A stretch of DNA of 64,000 bases, taken from Monodelphis domestica (lineage: Eukaryota > Chordata > Mammalia > Didelphimorphia > Didelphidae). The stretch spans positions 2,386,162 through 2,450,161 of the forward strand of contig NC_077232.1 in NCBI RefSeq assembly GCF_027887165.1. The letters are read 5' to 3'. Position 1 is the first letter of the stretch; each line of letters starts with the position of its first letter. Both the position numbers and the translations under genes were made by a program. The notes under the pieces are model-generated. The model was not told the origin of the DNA and did no database searches. It was given only the letters and a program-made list of their open reading frames with translations. This document shows, piece by piece, positions 63,719-64,000 of the stretch.

Positions 63719-64000
63719 TTCTCTCTATACTGTCCCTGACAAGGAACCATCCAGACACTACTGGAAAAGGGAGCCATACTTTGATATCTATACCCCCATT
63801 CCCTTTTGGGCCAATTTGAATTTTTATCAAGTTCTCTCCCATACCCCCTAAAGCCTATAGAAAGCCTAAATCGGCTTCTTTGAAACTTTCCCTTACAGTT
63901 CCTGATTCTACTTTCTGGGACCAAAAAGAACAAATCTCATGCTCTTTTAGATGATAGCCTTCTGGATGCCTAGGGACAGCTGTCACATGCCCTCGAGCCT
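63719..64000. other. Unassigned window end
   Basis: No recognised feature. Open frames on both strands are short. Confidence 0.4.

Overview
The window is nuclear DNA from a therian mammal, most likely a marsupial. It carries spliced vertebrate genes with GT/AG introns and CpG-island promoters. Its tRNA-like SINEs (gggcagctgggtggctcag head, ...gggttcaaat... box, ...gtgaccctgggcaagtcact tail), L1 type, hAT elements and MIR/CORE-SINEs look metatherian. I cannot name the species from sequence alone.

Bases 1-11,000 hold the divergent NADSYN1/DHCR7 pair, the same neighbours as in human. The first coding exon of NADSYN1 (NAD synthetase) is on the minus strand at 472-556. A shared CpG island follows. 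DHCR7 (7-dehydrocholesterol reductase) is on the plus strand at 5264-9228. It has seven coding exons that splice to 475 codons, the human length, with every junction in phase. Two minisatellites sit in its introns, and a likely poly(A) signal lies at 10,978.

Bases 11,000-33,000 are mostly repeats: a decayed minus-strand endogenous retrovirus with a nested LINE tail, SINE clusters, an AT-rich tract, a perfect 72-bp inverted repeat, and an L1 split by a solo LTR. One unrecognised candidate first exon (16,326-16,571, N-myristoylation-like start) and one orphan CpG island near 20.5 kb lie here.

Bases 33,400-60,730 hold the most interesting item: a plus-strand actin-like gene spread over about 26 kb. 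Eight exons recover the whole actin fold without a stop, and all seven introns sit at positions I recall from smooth-muscle-type actins. The protein is strongly diverged in the DNase-I loop and in residues that hydrolyse ATP. The mammalian testis actin-like genes I know are intronless or nearly so, so this looks like a separate, old, spliced actin paralog. Its introns contain a complete but broken hAT transposon with 8-bp target duplications, an interstitial telomeric repeat, a second solo LTR, a 730-bp TTCC tract, a GA tract, and old LINE pieces.

Bases 60,730-64,000 contain more simple repeats, a probable RTE-type repeat and an L1 fragment. The two recognised metabolic genes share a promoter region. 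I see no functional link between them and the actin-like gene.
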